In this document: positions 10,570 through 20,183 of the stretch, one piece after another
Position numbering within the stretch: the stretch's first letter is position 1
Layout: each line of letters opens with the position of its first letter
NCBI GenBank assembly: GCA_037953745.1
Contig: JBAKBP010001389.1
Span: 1-64,000 of the forward strand
Source: Lithodes maja
Taxonomy: Eukaryota; Arthropoda; Malacostraca; Decapoda; Lithodidae
DNA length: 64,000 nucleotides
Direction: 5' to 3'
The notes under the pieces: generated by a model
The model's input: only the letters and a program-made list of their open reading frames with translations
The model's database searches: none
Told to the model about the DNA's origin: nothing
Translations under genes and position numbers: made by a program

Positions 10570-10920
10570 TGGATGTGTGTGTAGTCTGTATTTTAGCCAA
10601 TTGGCGACATCGGAAACGAAGGCTTAGGGTGGATCTGTATGGTACCATTCTCACTATAGACGGTACCGTCTCGCCCGAAGGCTTAGGTAGCCATCAGCTT
10701 AGTTGAACCATATGATACCCATCTCGCCTTGTACCATTTTTGCCAACCCCAGATTGGACGTCACAACGTCGTCCACTTATTCCAGGTACCTATTTACAGC
10801 TAGGTGAACTGAGGCTAACACATGAAAGGAGACAAGCCCAATTTGTCTCCGCCCGGCCGGGGATTGAACCCCCGACCCCTCGTGTGTGAGACGAGAGCTC
10901 TACCTACTAGGCTACGGGCT
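10570..10920 (-). mobile_element. tRNA-derived SINE with tRNA-Val(CAC)-like head
   Basis: Read on the minus strand, 10920-10851 folds like a tRNA. There is a box A TAGCCTAGTAGG, an anticodon stem CTCGT/ACGAG with loop CTCACAC (anticodon CAC, valine), and a T arm CGGGG-GTTCAAT-CCCCG with box B GGTTCAATCCC. The acceptor stem pairs at only about five of seven positions, so a SINE head or pseudogene is more likely than a working tRNA. The body continues with TTCACCTAGCTGTAAATAGG and TACCTGG; its 3' end is uncertain. Confidence 0.65.
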
Positions 10921-10930
10921 GTGTGCGTGT

Positions 10931-10977
<47 letters not shown>

Positions 10978-10984
10978 TGGTGTG
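10921..10984 (+). repeat. (GC)n-(GA)n microsatellite
   Basis: GTGCGCGCGC run followed by about 22 GA units, then GTGTGGTGTG. Confidence 0.9.
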
Positions 10985-11281
10985 TGGTGTGTTCTCTTTA
11001 TAAATTTTCCCTAGACCTCCATCAAGCATTAAACAAAATACCCCCAAGATCCCTCTTTTGAGATAAATTTGTATATTTTTTGGTAAGCAAATGTCCCGGC
11101 CGAAGACCGGTTCCTCATTGCAGGTTGGCTATCGCTCGCCAGGGAAAAATCTACACTTAAATGACACGAATTGACAAAGAAATGAGGCGAAGTCTTAAAA
11201 TCGCCAAACTAATGGGATGAACGTTTTAAAATTTTGACAGGGGTCTAGGGAGCAAACTATCCCCCCCCCCCTCCCCCCTTA
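10985..11281 (+). mobile_element. Foldback element FB-1, copy 5 (short form)
   Basis: Carries the ordered FB-1 blocks CTAGACCTCCATCAAGC, TTTTTTGGTAAGCAAATG, CCCGGCCGAAGACCGG, CTATCGCTCGCCAGGG and CTTAAAATCGCCAAACTAAT, then a C-run and CCCCCCTTA. The left terminal repeat is not clear. Confidence 0.65.
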
Positions 11282-11513
11282 TGTGATCATAGTGAAGAAT
11301 TTAAGAGTGCGGGTACATTTAATGGAGTCTGTGAAACGAACACTACAACAAATTCCCTGTAGAAGGTTTTGACTCCCAACATGTGGGTCTGTGATGCGGC
11401 CTTGCCCCCGTCTGGTGTGCAAAAAAATACTCTTCTGGCATCCTTTATTTTTTGTCGTCTGGGTTAGGGCTTTACCTGACTGTTTGTGAACGGCCTCGAC
11501 GTGACAGACCTTT

Positions 11514-11693
11514 TTAACCCTTTCAAGATTATGACGCATTGACTTCATTCTGGCTATCATGAGACGATTTTATGCAGTTTTGGAAAGATCTTTGGGGATT
11601 ATGAGGGTAAAGACTATCTCAATTAACCCTCTAACACCCTTCCGAATCTGAATACAATCGTCAAATAATAGTCAGATAACCGAACAGAAATAC
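11514..11693. mobile_element. P2-family MITE, decayed copy
   Basis: Begins TTAACCCTTTCAAG and contains AGACGATTTTATGCAGTTT, GGGTAAAGACTATCTCAATT and AATCGTCAAATAATAG, in the same order as the better preserved members at 15475-15692 and 15762-15981. The right end is not well defined. Confidence 0.5.
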
Positions 11694-12877
11694 GTAATCG
11701 GATCTTCAAAGGGTTGTATAGGCCTATGTTGTAAATCATTTAGCTGGGGACCCCTAATAGGCCTAGGTCTCTGGACCTTTTGGACGAACTACTGTAGATG
11801 TGTGTGAATTTTGTATTTATATATTTATTTATTATTATTATTAATTGTTATTATTATTATTAAGTTTATTTATTTATTTTTTATGATATTCTTGTTCGGG
11901 CTCTGTCTCGAGCCGGCCACCCCCAACGATGGGATATGTGCCTGAGTATATACATATACATAATTTTCCTAGCGAGTCCAAGAAATATATTTTAGTCTTT
12001 AACCATTCCTTCCTCCTCCTTTCTTTTCAATGGTATGCTATACTGTTATATACTTGTTATTCCTTAACACTTACAGTGCGGGCATATTTCCGCTACCGGT
12101 AAATTAGGGCTCATTCAGGCACTATTGAATGATTAAGCAAGTGTCTGAATGAAATTAAATGTATTCAGCCAAAAACTAGAAGAATATAGCTTCAAAATGA
12201 CACTAGAACGAGCTTTGTAACTTTTGCGGTTTATCCACAGCGCTACCATAGACATCGGCAAATATTCGCTAATAATGAGCATGTCGCGCTACATTTGCCT
12301 TTGGCGGCGCTGCATTTGTCTAGCAAGACATGGTTCAGTGCACCAGCCGCTGGGCTGGAGAGCGAACGCTCATCTCCATAGGCTTTAAGAGCCTGGAAAT
12401 TGCTATATATTGCCATGGTGTTCTAGAACGTTCCCCACAGCCAATGGGTTAAACATTCCTTGTTCTAGCCATCCCTGTTGTATATCCTCTTTTCTCCCTG
12501 TCATGTAACTATTATGGTAGGCTATTATATATTTCCTTCCACTTCTTTGTTCCTTCTTTGTCTGTTATTGTTATTGCCTATTTTTCTACATTTGCTCCTA
12601 GTTTTCCTTTTCTTCCCTTCTTCATTCTTCGTGCTTCGCTGCTTATTCCTTGTTATTATCAAGTTGCTATATTCATTGTTCTCGTTCAATTTTTACTAAA
12701 TTCTTCCTTCCTCATCCTTCGTTATTCTTCCTTTAAATTCCTTAATGATTTCGTTGTGCATTCCTTGTTATTTTGTTCTTGTTCATATTTACCCTTGCAT
12801 TCATTGTTTTTGCTTGTAATTTCTTGGTTCTCCCTTGTTCATTTCTTCTTCATCCCTTAACACTATTTGATCCGAGG
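11694..12877. other. No gene seen; AT-rich, one shared repeat scrap
   Basis: At 11893-11935 the words CTCTGTCTCGAGCCGGCCAC and CCCCAACGATGGGATA match 28075-28106, where they precede (CATA)n; this is the same small repeat family. 12470-12870 is T/C-rich with open frames that look compositional. Confidence 0.5.
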
Positions 12878-12990
12878 GGGGGGGGGGGTTTCAACTCTCC
12901 CGTTTCTACCCATTAGTTTGAAGGATTTAAGACGTTTCACTCCTTTAGATTGGCGATAATAAGCCACTTCATCCCATTCAGGTGTCGTGA
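12878..12990 (+). mobile_element. FB-1 fragment
   Basis: A G-run, then CCCATTAGTTTGAAGGATTT and AAGACGTTTCACTCCTTTAG and ATTCAGGTGTCGTGA. These are the FB-1 arm units in plus orientation, lost after the GGTGTCG word. Confidence 0.55.
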
Positions 12991-13072
12991 TTTAGAAAAT
13001 GGCAAATGCTCGAAAATGGCAAAAACAAGCAAAATATTCAATTGCAGCATAGACTACAGTAGATCTGGACTG

Positions 13073-13166
13073 GACACGAAAATGGAACCCCAAAGTTCGA
13101 ACCTCGCAACCGCGAAAATATCACATTTTCGCGGTTTCAAGGTTCGAACTTGAGAGTTCGTTTTCC
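13073..13166. repeat. Strong hairpin (25-bp stem, 5-nt loop)
   Basis: Arms 13095-13119 (GTTCGAACCTCGCAACCGCG and AAAAT) and 13125-13149 pair at 23 of 25 positions around the loop ATCAC. Weaker complementarity extends outward to about 13073 and 13166. It looks like a very short palindromic MITE, but no second copy is present in the window. Confidence 0.75.
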
Positions 13167-13555
13167 GATGGAACCATCGATTCCCTTATGTATTTTTCCT
13201 TTTTTTTCACCAAGTTTTCCATTTACCAACTCCAAGCAATGTGAAAATTAATTGTCTTAAATTATTTTTCTTTTATTTATCACCTTATAATTTTCTTAGC
13301 TCTCTCGCTTAATTGTCTCCCTCTGTCTCTCCATTTGCTCATCTGTATGCTATTTTATCCTTAAGGAAAGTTTAGGTAAAGTTCGATAAAGTAAGGCTAC
13401 CTTATGCTACGTTAGTGTAGGCTAAAGCTTAGTTATGTTAGGCTAGGTTTGGTTAGTTTATGGTAGTTGGCTTATGTACACTGTACAGGCTTATATTTAT
13501 ATTCAGTATTCGAGAATGGATAATATGTCGTAGGCTTGTGCATAAAGCTTTAACT

Positions 13556-13628
13556 GTCTTGATGGTGTAATGATTAGAGTGTGTATGATCTGTATGTGGT
13601 AACCCAGGTTCGAATCCCGGGACGATCA
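13556..13628 (+). mobile_element. tRNA-like SINE head
   Basis: Box-A-like TGGTGTAATGATTAG and a consensus box B GGTTCGAATCC in CCAGG-TTCGAAT-CCCGG are spaced as in a tRNA, but acceptor pairing is poor. The following ATCACATGCTTTCATAAATT parallels the sequence after the tRNA-like unit at 45446-45527, which suggests one SINE family. Confidence 0.5.
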
Positions 13629-13788
13629 CATGCTTTCATAAATTTCATTGGGTGGTGTTTGGTGTTGAGACTGGAATTAATGAAAGAATAAGATGTGTGG
13701 GAGGGATCAACTGAAACTGCAGACCAATTTACAATGGACGAAATAAACCTTAGCCAAAAGTACCGTACTCCTTTGTAGATTATTTACA

Positions 13789-13925
13789 TAAAGCCGGTGT
13801 CACACGAGCGAGTTTTCCTTCAATTTTTACGGGCAATTGTAGTCTGACAGCTTGAAAATGTAAGTTCCGTAAGAATTAAACCACCTAACATAATCTACCG
13901 GTACCTTCGATCTTCGAATGGATAG
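13789..13925 (+). mobile_element. MITE, family M, copy 2 (truncated)
   Basis: Starts TAAAGCCGGTGTCACACGAG and continues with CTGACAGCTTGAAAATG and CACCTAACATAATCTAC, matching the copy at 2375-2578. The right terminal repeat is missing. Confidence 0.7.
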
Positions 13926-13962
13926 ATAGTCATTAAGTGTCCAATCCAATAATTTTCTCTAT

Positions 13963-14345
13963 CTAAAAGTTCTTTTTCTTCTTTAACAATTTCAATAATT
14001 TTGTATTAAAGTCTGATTTGGTACAATCAGTGTTGAAATGCTTGTATAAAAGAATCTTGGAGTCAATGCCGTTCTTTACTCCAGCTCTATGTCCATAGGT
14101 TCTTTCTCTTAACTCATTTTTCGTCTGTCCAACATATTGTATACCACATTTATCACATGCTATCAAATATATAACTCTCTTTACTTTACATGGAGAAGTT
14201 ACATTATCTAAAGAATTTAAGAACAAAAAATGTGTATTAGTAATGTAACTTTTAAAATGTTTATGATGTTTGAAATCAAATTCATTCACACAGAATTTAC
14301 ACTCAGAAATACCGGTAATAAAAATATAGACTGGTCAAGACGACG
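13963..14345 (-). pseudogene. Penelope-like element fragment, GIY-YIG domain
   Basis: The frame encodes ...VIYLIACDKCGIQYVGQT... followed by LRERTYGHRAG, the typical core of the GIY-YIG endonuclease fused to the C terminus of Penelope-like reverse transcriptases. It has a zinc-binding CDKC pair, the YVG version of YIG, and the downstream Arg and His. Just upstream (about 14290-14310) a second cysteine pair, CKFC, lies in the same frame but before the first ATG. The reverse-transcriptase part is absent, so this is a 5'-truncated copy. The fragment ends in an AAGAAAAAG-rich stretch. No host function is implied. Confidence 0.75.
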
Positions 14346-14612
14346 TAATGTTGCTTGGGTATTAGCTTTGCAAAGTACTGTAACATCCGGTAATTGATGA
14401 TATGAAGGAAACACACAGACACACACTTAGCTTAGCTTATGGTAGTCCATCGTAGTCCGATGATGAAGTTCTCTTCCTGCAAAGCAGGAAGAGAAAACCT
14501 GCGCATAGAAGAGTTTAGAGTGCCGAGGGAGGTGCGCAGTTCACACACACACACACACACAGACACAGACACACACACATACAACACTTAGACACACACG
14601 CACACACCACTT
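14346..14612. repeat. (CA)n-rich spacer
   Basis: Contains (CA)n at about 14542-14605 with interruptions and the partial palindrome CTTCCTGCAAAGCAGGAAG near 14472. No gene. Confidence 0.7.
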
Positions 14613-14981
14613 TAAGGGGTACTACTCGCTTTTTCTGGACCCCCTTCTCCCTCATGTTTAGCATATTCGTTTTGAGAATTTTAAGACGTTCGTTCCTTCA
14701 GTTTGGCGATTTTGAGACCTTTCGCCTCATTTTCTTGTCAATATTAAAACCCTTCCTGCCCTTTAGGTGTCGATATTTTCCTGGCGAGTGATAGCGAGCC
14801 TCTAATTTTAGAAGGAAATGGCCTTCGGCCATTTTTCTACCGAAAAATTTACAAATTTATCCTGAAAGGGGGTCTAGGGGGTGTTTTTCTAAGCTTGATG
14901 GAGGTCTAGCGAGGAAACTCAAAAATAAATAAATAAATAAATATATAGACCAAAAACCAAGCAATACGGTACCCCTTTAAC
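14613..14981 (-). mobile_element. Foldback element FB-1, copy 6 (reverse orientation)
   Basis: Termini TTTAAGGGGTACTACTCG and CGGTACCCCTTTAA are inverted repeats. Read in the opposite direction to copies 4 and 5, it carries the arm units (AAGACGTTCGTTCCTTCAG, ATTTTGAGACCTTTCGCC), GGCGAGTGATAGCGAGCC at about 14783-14800, and CTACCGAAAAATTTACAAAT. Confidence 0.75.
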
Positions 14982-15474
14982 AAGACGAAAAGTAGCGTCG
15001 ACAATCATAAGACTCTTCCCAAGTAAATCCGTGCAGAAGACAGACAAGCCACCGGAAGAGACGTGATAACAGGCAAAAGTGAAACCAATTGCTGAATATA
15101 GAGGGAGAGCAACCTGCGGAATGTACAGTCACGGGCGATAATTTAATAAGATCCTGGGATGGGTTCTCAGGTGCGGATAGTCTCAGCCACCGGACGGACC
15201 AACTTGTCAATCAGTTTAGAAATCGAGTTTATATTTTTACTGTCGGGTGCTCATACATTTTTTTTCTTCAGGATTATGAGGTTTGCTTAAAACAAAAAAT
15301 CTTGTTCTGGCTTAAATTAGGCAATATTGCTCGGAATTGGCAGGCCCTCTAGCAGTCTGAGCGGTAAAATCTATATAAATTAACCCTCTGAATTACTTTA
15401 AAGTTTCTAGGTAAAAATATACTTATGTAAAATCGTCTAATGATAACTAGAATATAATAATTATACTGAAAGGG
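14982..15474. mobile_element. Non-coding; partial P2 MITE
   Basis: 15380-15474 (TTAACCCTCTGAATTAC ... ATACTGAAAGGG) looks like one end of a P2-type element abutting the next copy. 14982-15379 holds open frames on both strands with no recognised domain and is treated as non-coding. Confidence 0.35.
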
Positions 15475-15692
15475 TTAACCCTTTCAGTACCAGCGACGTG
15501 TCTTATATTGTATTTTAGCTATATTTAGACGTTATTATGCAGCTTAGGAGGGATCGGTGGTAGGTAAAGGGATTGGTTGAGATAGTTTGAAGCCTAATTG
15601 TCGCTAGAGGTCCTTCCTAAGCTGAATAAAATCGTCTAATAGTTGTCAGAATATTATTAAAAATGACGTGTCCCTGGTACTGCATGGGTTAA
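15475..15692 (+). mobile_element. P2 MITE, best copy, TTAA-flanked
   Basis: Flanked by TTAA on both sides (15475-15478 and 15689-15692). The left terminus CCCTTTCAGTACCAGCGAC matches the reverse complement of the right terminus GTCCCTGGTACTGCATGGG with few mismatches. About 210 bp and non-coding. CCC ends with a TTAA target are the signature of piggyBac-type elements, so this is probably a piggyBac MITE distinct from PB-1. Confidence 0.65.
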
Positions 15693-15761
15693 GCATAATA
15701 TAATCCCGAAAGGCATCACCAAACACAACAATAATAACAATCACGAAACACGATCATGTTA

Positions 15762-15981
15762 TTAATCCTTTGTGTACCGGTGACTTCTGATTATTTGATT
15801 TCTACAACATTTAGCCGATTTTATGAAGCTAAGGAAAGATATATGGTAGCTAAAAGGATACATTGAGATAGTCTGTAGTCTGTCAATGGGTGGACGTCCT
15901 TCCTAAGCTGAACATAATCGTGTAATAGTTGCCAAAATATAATGAAAAGGACAACACCCGTACTGAATGGGATAAAATTAA
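15762..15981 (+). mobile_element. P2 MITE, second copy
   Basis: Starts TTAATCCTTTGTGTACCGG and ends CCGTACTGAATGGGATAA...TTAA. Shares CGATTTTATGAAGCTAAGGA, GATACATTGAGATAGTCTG and CTTCCTAAGCTGAACATAAT with the copy at 15475. More decayed at both termini. Confidence 0.6.
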
Positions 15982-16802
15982 CTACGAGAAGTTGACAGAA
16001 TGAATAGAAACATCATTTGAGGAGAAGCACTTTTTTTTACATCGGTTTCTTCGGGTCCCTATCATGTTATGTGAGAGTAAGAAAATGTACGGTTTAGCAT
16101 CAATATTGTACCCGTTATGATTAAAAAGGAAGGCAGATTCTATTCGATGTTTATATATATATATATATATATATATCAACCTAAAAACAATATATATTGA
16201 AGAATCTATGTGCATGTCACCCTCTCAAGAAATACAGTCAAATATACTCTATATTCACCCGTCATTACAAGAACAGCATTTAATTTAAATTAAATTAAGA
16301 CAAATATTTCTAGCATAATCATCCCTTAGGCAATAACATGTAGCCAGTCACTTCGTTATACAAATATCAATCTATTAGTTACAACTCATCAATATAATTG
16401 AACTATATGTTTGCATGTTGTGTGAATGTTGAAATAGTCGGACAATGTATTTTAGGTTATTGAAACGTTGAATCAACATATTAAAATGTTTATTCCGCTC
16501 AAAGAACATTGAAATCTGCGAAAGCAAAATGTTAACTGACTCCTTTTAAAATTATAGAAAAGTGGTCGACGTGTTTTGATTTGGAGTAAAGATATACTTA
16601 CACACGACAACATTTATCGAAACACAGTATTTTAAAAGTCACCCCTTACAATTTTAGAAAAGTTAATAACATTTCTAATGAATGAGATTGTTATTATAAA
16701 AAAATAACCCGTCAAATCTGATGAAACAATAACTCTCTTAAATTCAGTGTAAACAGATAACTGTTCATAGTAGCCAAAATCATTGAACTATATCCCGTAA
16801 AA
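15982..16802. other. No gene seen; AT-rich
   Basis: AT-rich sequence with (AT)n at about 16149-16176. No coding or repeat signal beyond this. Confidence 0.6.
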
Positions 16803-16865
16803 AGAGTCTTGGTCATAATTATAGGTCAGACAAAGAGTCTTGGTCATAATTATAGGTCAGACAAA
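16803..16865 (+). repeat. 31-bp tandem duplication
   Basis: Two identical copies of the unit AAAGAGTCTTGGTCATAATT + ATAGGTCAGAC. Confidence 0.9.
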
Positions 16866-16964
16866 TATATTAAGGTTTATAGCCATTTATTTACTTCCAC
16901 CAACGAAATTGGCGTTTATTTTGTTATTTATTGTTTGTTTGTTTGTCTGTCAACAAGATATCTC

Positions 16965-17215
16965 ACAAACTTATGAACCGATGTTCACGAAATTTAGTAG
17001 GTAGATACAATATGCGTCACGGAAGACGTTATTCAAAATAGGAGGCGATCCGGAGATTTTCACGAAATTTGGTGGTCAGATAGGTTATAGTAATTAACCG
17101 ATTTTAGCAAAATTTTGTGGGAAGATCGGATAATTTATGTGCCAAGGTAGAAGTGATTTAATATAGGAGGCAATCCGGGTCATATCCCGGAACCAAGATC
17201 CAGAAGAAATATTAA
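16965..17215 (+). repeat. Dispersed AAATTTGGTGG-type repeat
   Basis: Phrases of the type CACGAAATTTAGTAGGTAGA recur about three times (16988, 17058, 17110), and AGGAGGCGATCCGG / AGGAGGCAATCCGG recur at a spacing of about 120 bp. It resembles a widely seen invertebrate interspersed repeat of unknown origin. No frame is open throughout. Confidence 0.5.
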
Positions 17216-17245
17216 TTCGGTATCAGGCGCTGCGAAGGGAAAGAA

Positions 17246-17400
17246 TTGTTTAACCCTTTCAGTACCAGTGCCGTCCTTTTAGCTATATTCCGGCTACTAT
17301 TAGACGATTTTATTCAGTTTCAAAAGGGCCTCCCACAATTAACACGCTTCGAACCATCTCGCTTAACCCTTTTTACTACCACAGATCCTTCTTAAACTGC
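17246..17400. mobile_element. P2-family MITE remnant
   Basis: Begins GTTTAACCCTTTCAGTACCA, the P2 terminal repeat, and contains ATTAGACGATTTTATTCAG. The matching right terminus is not recognisable, so the copy is truncated. Confidence 0.55.
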
Positions 17401-17586
17401 ACATTTCCTAAATATCGCTAGAATAAAAGAAAAAAAAAGGTCGAAGGGAAAGACATTTTTAAGAATAGCACCCCTAGCCTCACGCCGATCATCCCCCCCC
17501 CCCCCCTCCCGCCTCCGGACCGATGCATTACCTACAATTTGATCAAGAACGACAATGAGGCCGGACCGTGGAGTGGCCTTGGAGTT

Positions 17587-17953
17587 CAAGGGGGGATGGG
17601 CGTATTTATTTGATAATTTATGTAACTTTTATTATTATATAATTATGTTTCCTCCCTAGATCTCCATCAAGCTTAACAAAATATCCATTAGATCCTCTTT
17701 CTAGATTAATTTGTAAATTTTTCGGTAGAAAAATACCCCGGTAAAAAAATATTCCGGCCGAAGGCCGGTTCTTCCAAAATTACTGGGAAAAAATCGACCC
17801 CTAAATAGTACGAAAGGACTTAATATTGACAAAGAAATGAGGCGAAAGGTCTTAAACTCGACAAACTAATGGGGCAAACATCTTAAAATCTGAAAACAAA
17901 TGGGGCTAACACGAGGAAGGGGGGGCCAGAAAACGACCTATCTCCCCTTAAGG
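17587..17953 (+). mobile_element. Foldback element FB-1, copy 7 (short form)
   Basis: Ends are TTCAAGGGGGGATGGGCG and GACCTATCTCCCCTTAAG, inverted to each other. The blocks CTAGATCTCCATCAAGC, TTTTTCGGTAGAAAAATA, CCGGCCGAAGGCCGG and the 31-bp CTTAAAATCTGAAAACAAAT units are present. The GGCTCGCTATCGCTCGCC core is deleted in this copy. Confidence 0.75.
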
Positions 17954-18544
17954 GTAGCCGGAGGGTGAAGGTTGTCCGCCGGTAGTGAACATGTTGATGG
18001 AAGGGTTCCCAGTGAAGTATATAACAAGGGGGGCGACAATTACTTCTCTGCAGCCGCCATGTTGTGTCCCTTTGTGGTTGTAATCCATCGTGAAATCCAT
18101 CGTGAAAAAAATAAAAAATAATAATATATGTATATACAGTATATATACAGTATATTTGTTATATACAGTATATATATCGATTTCTGCCCAACCTAGAATG
18201 AACGGACTACAGTATATTACACCATACCTAATATCTACCCTAATATCCTGCAACCTGACATATGAAAACCAATCCGGCGTATTCTCCTCATAGACTGATT
18301 GTAGTGGGCGGTGTCTGACGTGATACTGGCCAAGCATACAATTTGACGTGTTAGTTGACATGAAGACGTGCAGGTTCCTGGCAAAAGAGGACTACCGAGA
18401 TTTTGCCTGCAACCTAGTTTTTACCGTGTGTTCATAGGGAAGCACCGAGTCTCATTTACTTGACTCTACATACATAAATACCACTCGAATGTTCTATATT
18501 AGCGTTGATTTATTACATTTATGTATATGTGCAATAAATTGGAG
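17954..18544. other. No gene seen
   Basis: Contains TATATACAGTATATATAC runs at 18125-18180. The 137-codon minus-strand frame here runs through AT-rich low complexity, has no domain and is not supported. Confidence 0.5.
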
Positions 18545-18711
18545 CTTGACAATAATCTTGACTCCTTAACTTCTTATAACTCGAAATGAATGAAAGCAAT
18601 CGGTCTGACGTTTCTATCATTTTGGAAGGAAATGGGTGTGGATATTTACAGCCAGTTTGCTCTAGGCCCTTTTGAGTTACAGAGAGGTCAGGGATCAAGG
18701 TTATTGTCAAG
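18545..18711 (+). mobile_element. MITE S1, 167 bp
   Basis: Left end CTTGACAATAATCTTGACTC is mirrored by the right end GGGATCAAGGTTATTGTCAA followed by G. Interior shares CTTATAACTC, GAATGAAAGCAATCGG and TTTACAGCCAGTTTGCTCTA with relatives at 19878-19990 and 53605-53700. Non-coding. Confidence 0.7.
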
Positions 18712-19091
18712 TTCGTTGGCGCTACCTATAGTATGTGCTGGATGACCACACGACTCAACCAGTAGACTATTTCGACCGGTAGCTCTCACCCAGTGCCAAC
18801 TCAACCAACACCATTAGGTTAGGATATGCCAGGTAAAGTGAAGTTAGGTTTGTACTTTATATTGGCACTGGTTTGGTTGGCCCCGGTTGATTTGACATTG
18901 GTTGAAATGTTCTGCTGGTTGAATTATCCGGAAACGTGTGTATTGCCATACGTAGGAACTAGAATAATCTTGTAATATACCGTAAGTACATTCACGCCCT
19001 GGGCACACGTTTGGAATTAGCTAAACTAATGGGGCCAACGTCTTAAGGAAGCTCAGACGGTATTGTGCAGCATAATTTACTGGTTCGGCTC
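18712..19091. other. No gene seen; small FB-1 scrap
   Basis: 19018-19048 (GCTAAACTAATGGGGCCAAC, GTCTTAAGG) is an isolated FB-1 arm unit. The remainder, including GGTTAGG words near 18815-18850, is unremarkable. Confidence 0.5.
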
Positions 19092-19388
19092 AATGGTTTA
19101 AGGGGTTTAGTTTGCTCTCTAAACCTGTATCAAGCTTAAACACAAAATACCCACAAGACCCCCCCCCCCCCCCCTTCGATATAAATTTTTACATTTTTCG
19201 GTAGAAAAAGGTCCCGGCCGAAGGCCGATTCCTCTTCAAATACAGATCTTAATATTGACAAAGAAATCAGGCGAAAACTCTCAAAATTGCCAAACTAACG
19301 GAACGAACGTCTTAAATTCTCAGAACTAATATGCTAAACATGAGGGAGGAAGGGGTCCAGACAAAGCGACTACCTCCCCCTGAAGCCT
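19092..19388 (+). mobile_element. Foldback element FB-1, copy 8 (short form)
   Basis: Starts TTTAAGGGGTTTAGTTTGC and ends CTACCTCCCCCTGAAGCC. Contains ACATTTTTCGGTAGAAAAAG, CCCGGCCGAAGGCCG and the CTTAAATTCTCAGAACTAAT-type unit. The GGCTCGC core is deleted. Confidence 0.7.
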
Positions 19389-19543
19389 CCATTGTTTCTA
19401 CAGGCTCAGTTACGACGTCCATATTTATGACATGTTCTCTCTTTGTTCTTTATTATTTGTTGTTATTTTATGTTTTTATGTCATTTACTTTCTGTTGTTG
19501 ATTTTTCGAGTATTTGTGTTGTCATGGCTATTGCTGTATCGTT

Positions 19544-19546
<3 letters not shown>

Positions 19547-19609
<63 letters not shown>
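19547..19609 (+). repeat. (CT)n microsatellite
   Basis: About 31 CT units. All open frames across it on both strands encode alternating Leu-Ser or Arg-Glu and are not genes. Confidence 0.95.
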
Positions 19610-19612
<3 letters not shown>

Positions 19613-19638
19613 CCCTTTCCGTGTATTTGGGTTTGCGC

Positions 19639-19693
19639 TGACGTGACGTATCGGCGCCGTACGTAAGAATTCCCCAAGGTGTGCTGTATAAAG
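19639..19693 (+). promoter_or_regulatory. Possible CRE plus TATA cluster
   Basis: TGACGTGACGTA at 19639-19650, resembling a cAMP-response element, is followed by TATAAAG at 19687-19693. This spacing could suit a core promoter, but no downstream gene is recognised, so the call is weak. Confidence 0.15.
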
Positions 19694-19877
19694 CTCCACA
19701 TTAGCACCGAGGAGGGGGAACGCAAAGATAAACATTCAGCAGTATTTATAAGGAGGGGGTGTTGCCATTCCTACACCAAAATCTTAGACTTTATACTCAA
19801 CTATACCTTGTTCATTTTAGGTAGGCCAAAAAATCCAGAATGCATCTTCTCGTAGGCCAAACTCCAGAATTCAGCCT

Positions 19878-19990
19878 CTTATAACTCAAAGGGGATTTCA
19901 GTAATTGAGATGTTATTTCTACCATATGGGAAGAGTCAGCCAAGGAATCGGTGTGGGCATTTACAGCCCATTTGCTCTAGTCCTCTTTTA
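19878..19990 (+). mobile_element. MITE S relative, partial
   Basis: CTCTTATAACTCAAAGG, AATCGGTGTGGGCATTTACA and GCCCATTTGCTCTAG parallel the interior of S1 at 18545-18711. Termini are not recognised. Confidence 0.5.
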
Positions 19991-20183
19991 GTAATAATGG
20001 TTTGGGGTTCAGATGTTTGGCCTCCTTATAATGTACAAACTACAGTAGATTGTTTGTTCCTGGAGATTTTTACCTTCGATCGTACACGCTGCTAAGCCTC
20101 CTCGTGGGACTTTGGATTTATGGTACGGTATCTATAATTCTAATAACCTCAATAGTCCATACCGCGTGTAGTAATCAGTCATG

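Noticed and set aside
10851..10920. Functional tRNA-Val gene
   Set aside because: Two of seven acceptor pairs are mismatched and the sequence continues into a SINE-like body.
12478..12860. Phe/Leu-rich ORFs as membrane proteins
   Set aside because: T-rich composition alone explains the hydrophobic frames.
17948..18361. 137-codon minus-strand ORF as a gene
   Set aside because: Runs across TATA-rich low complexity and the end of an FB-1 copy; no domain.
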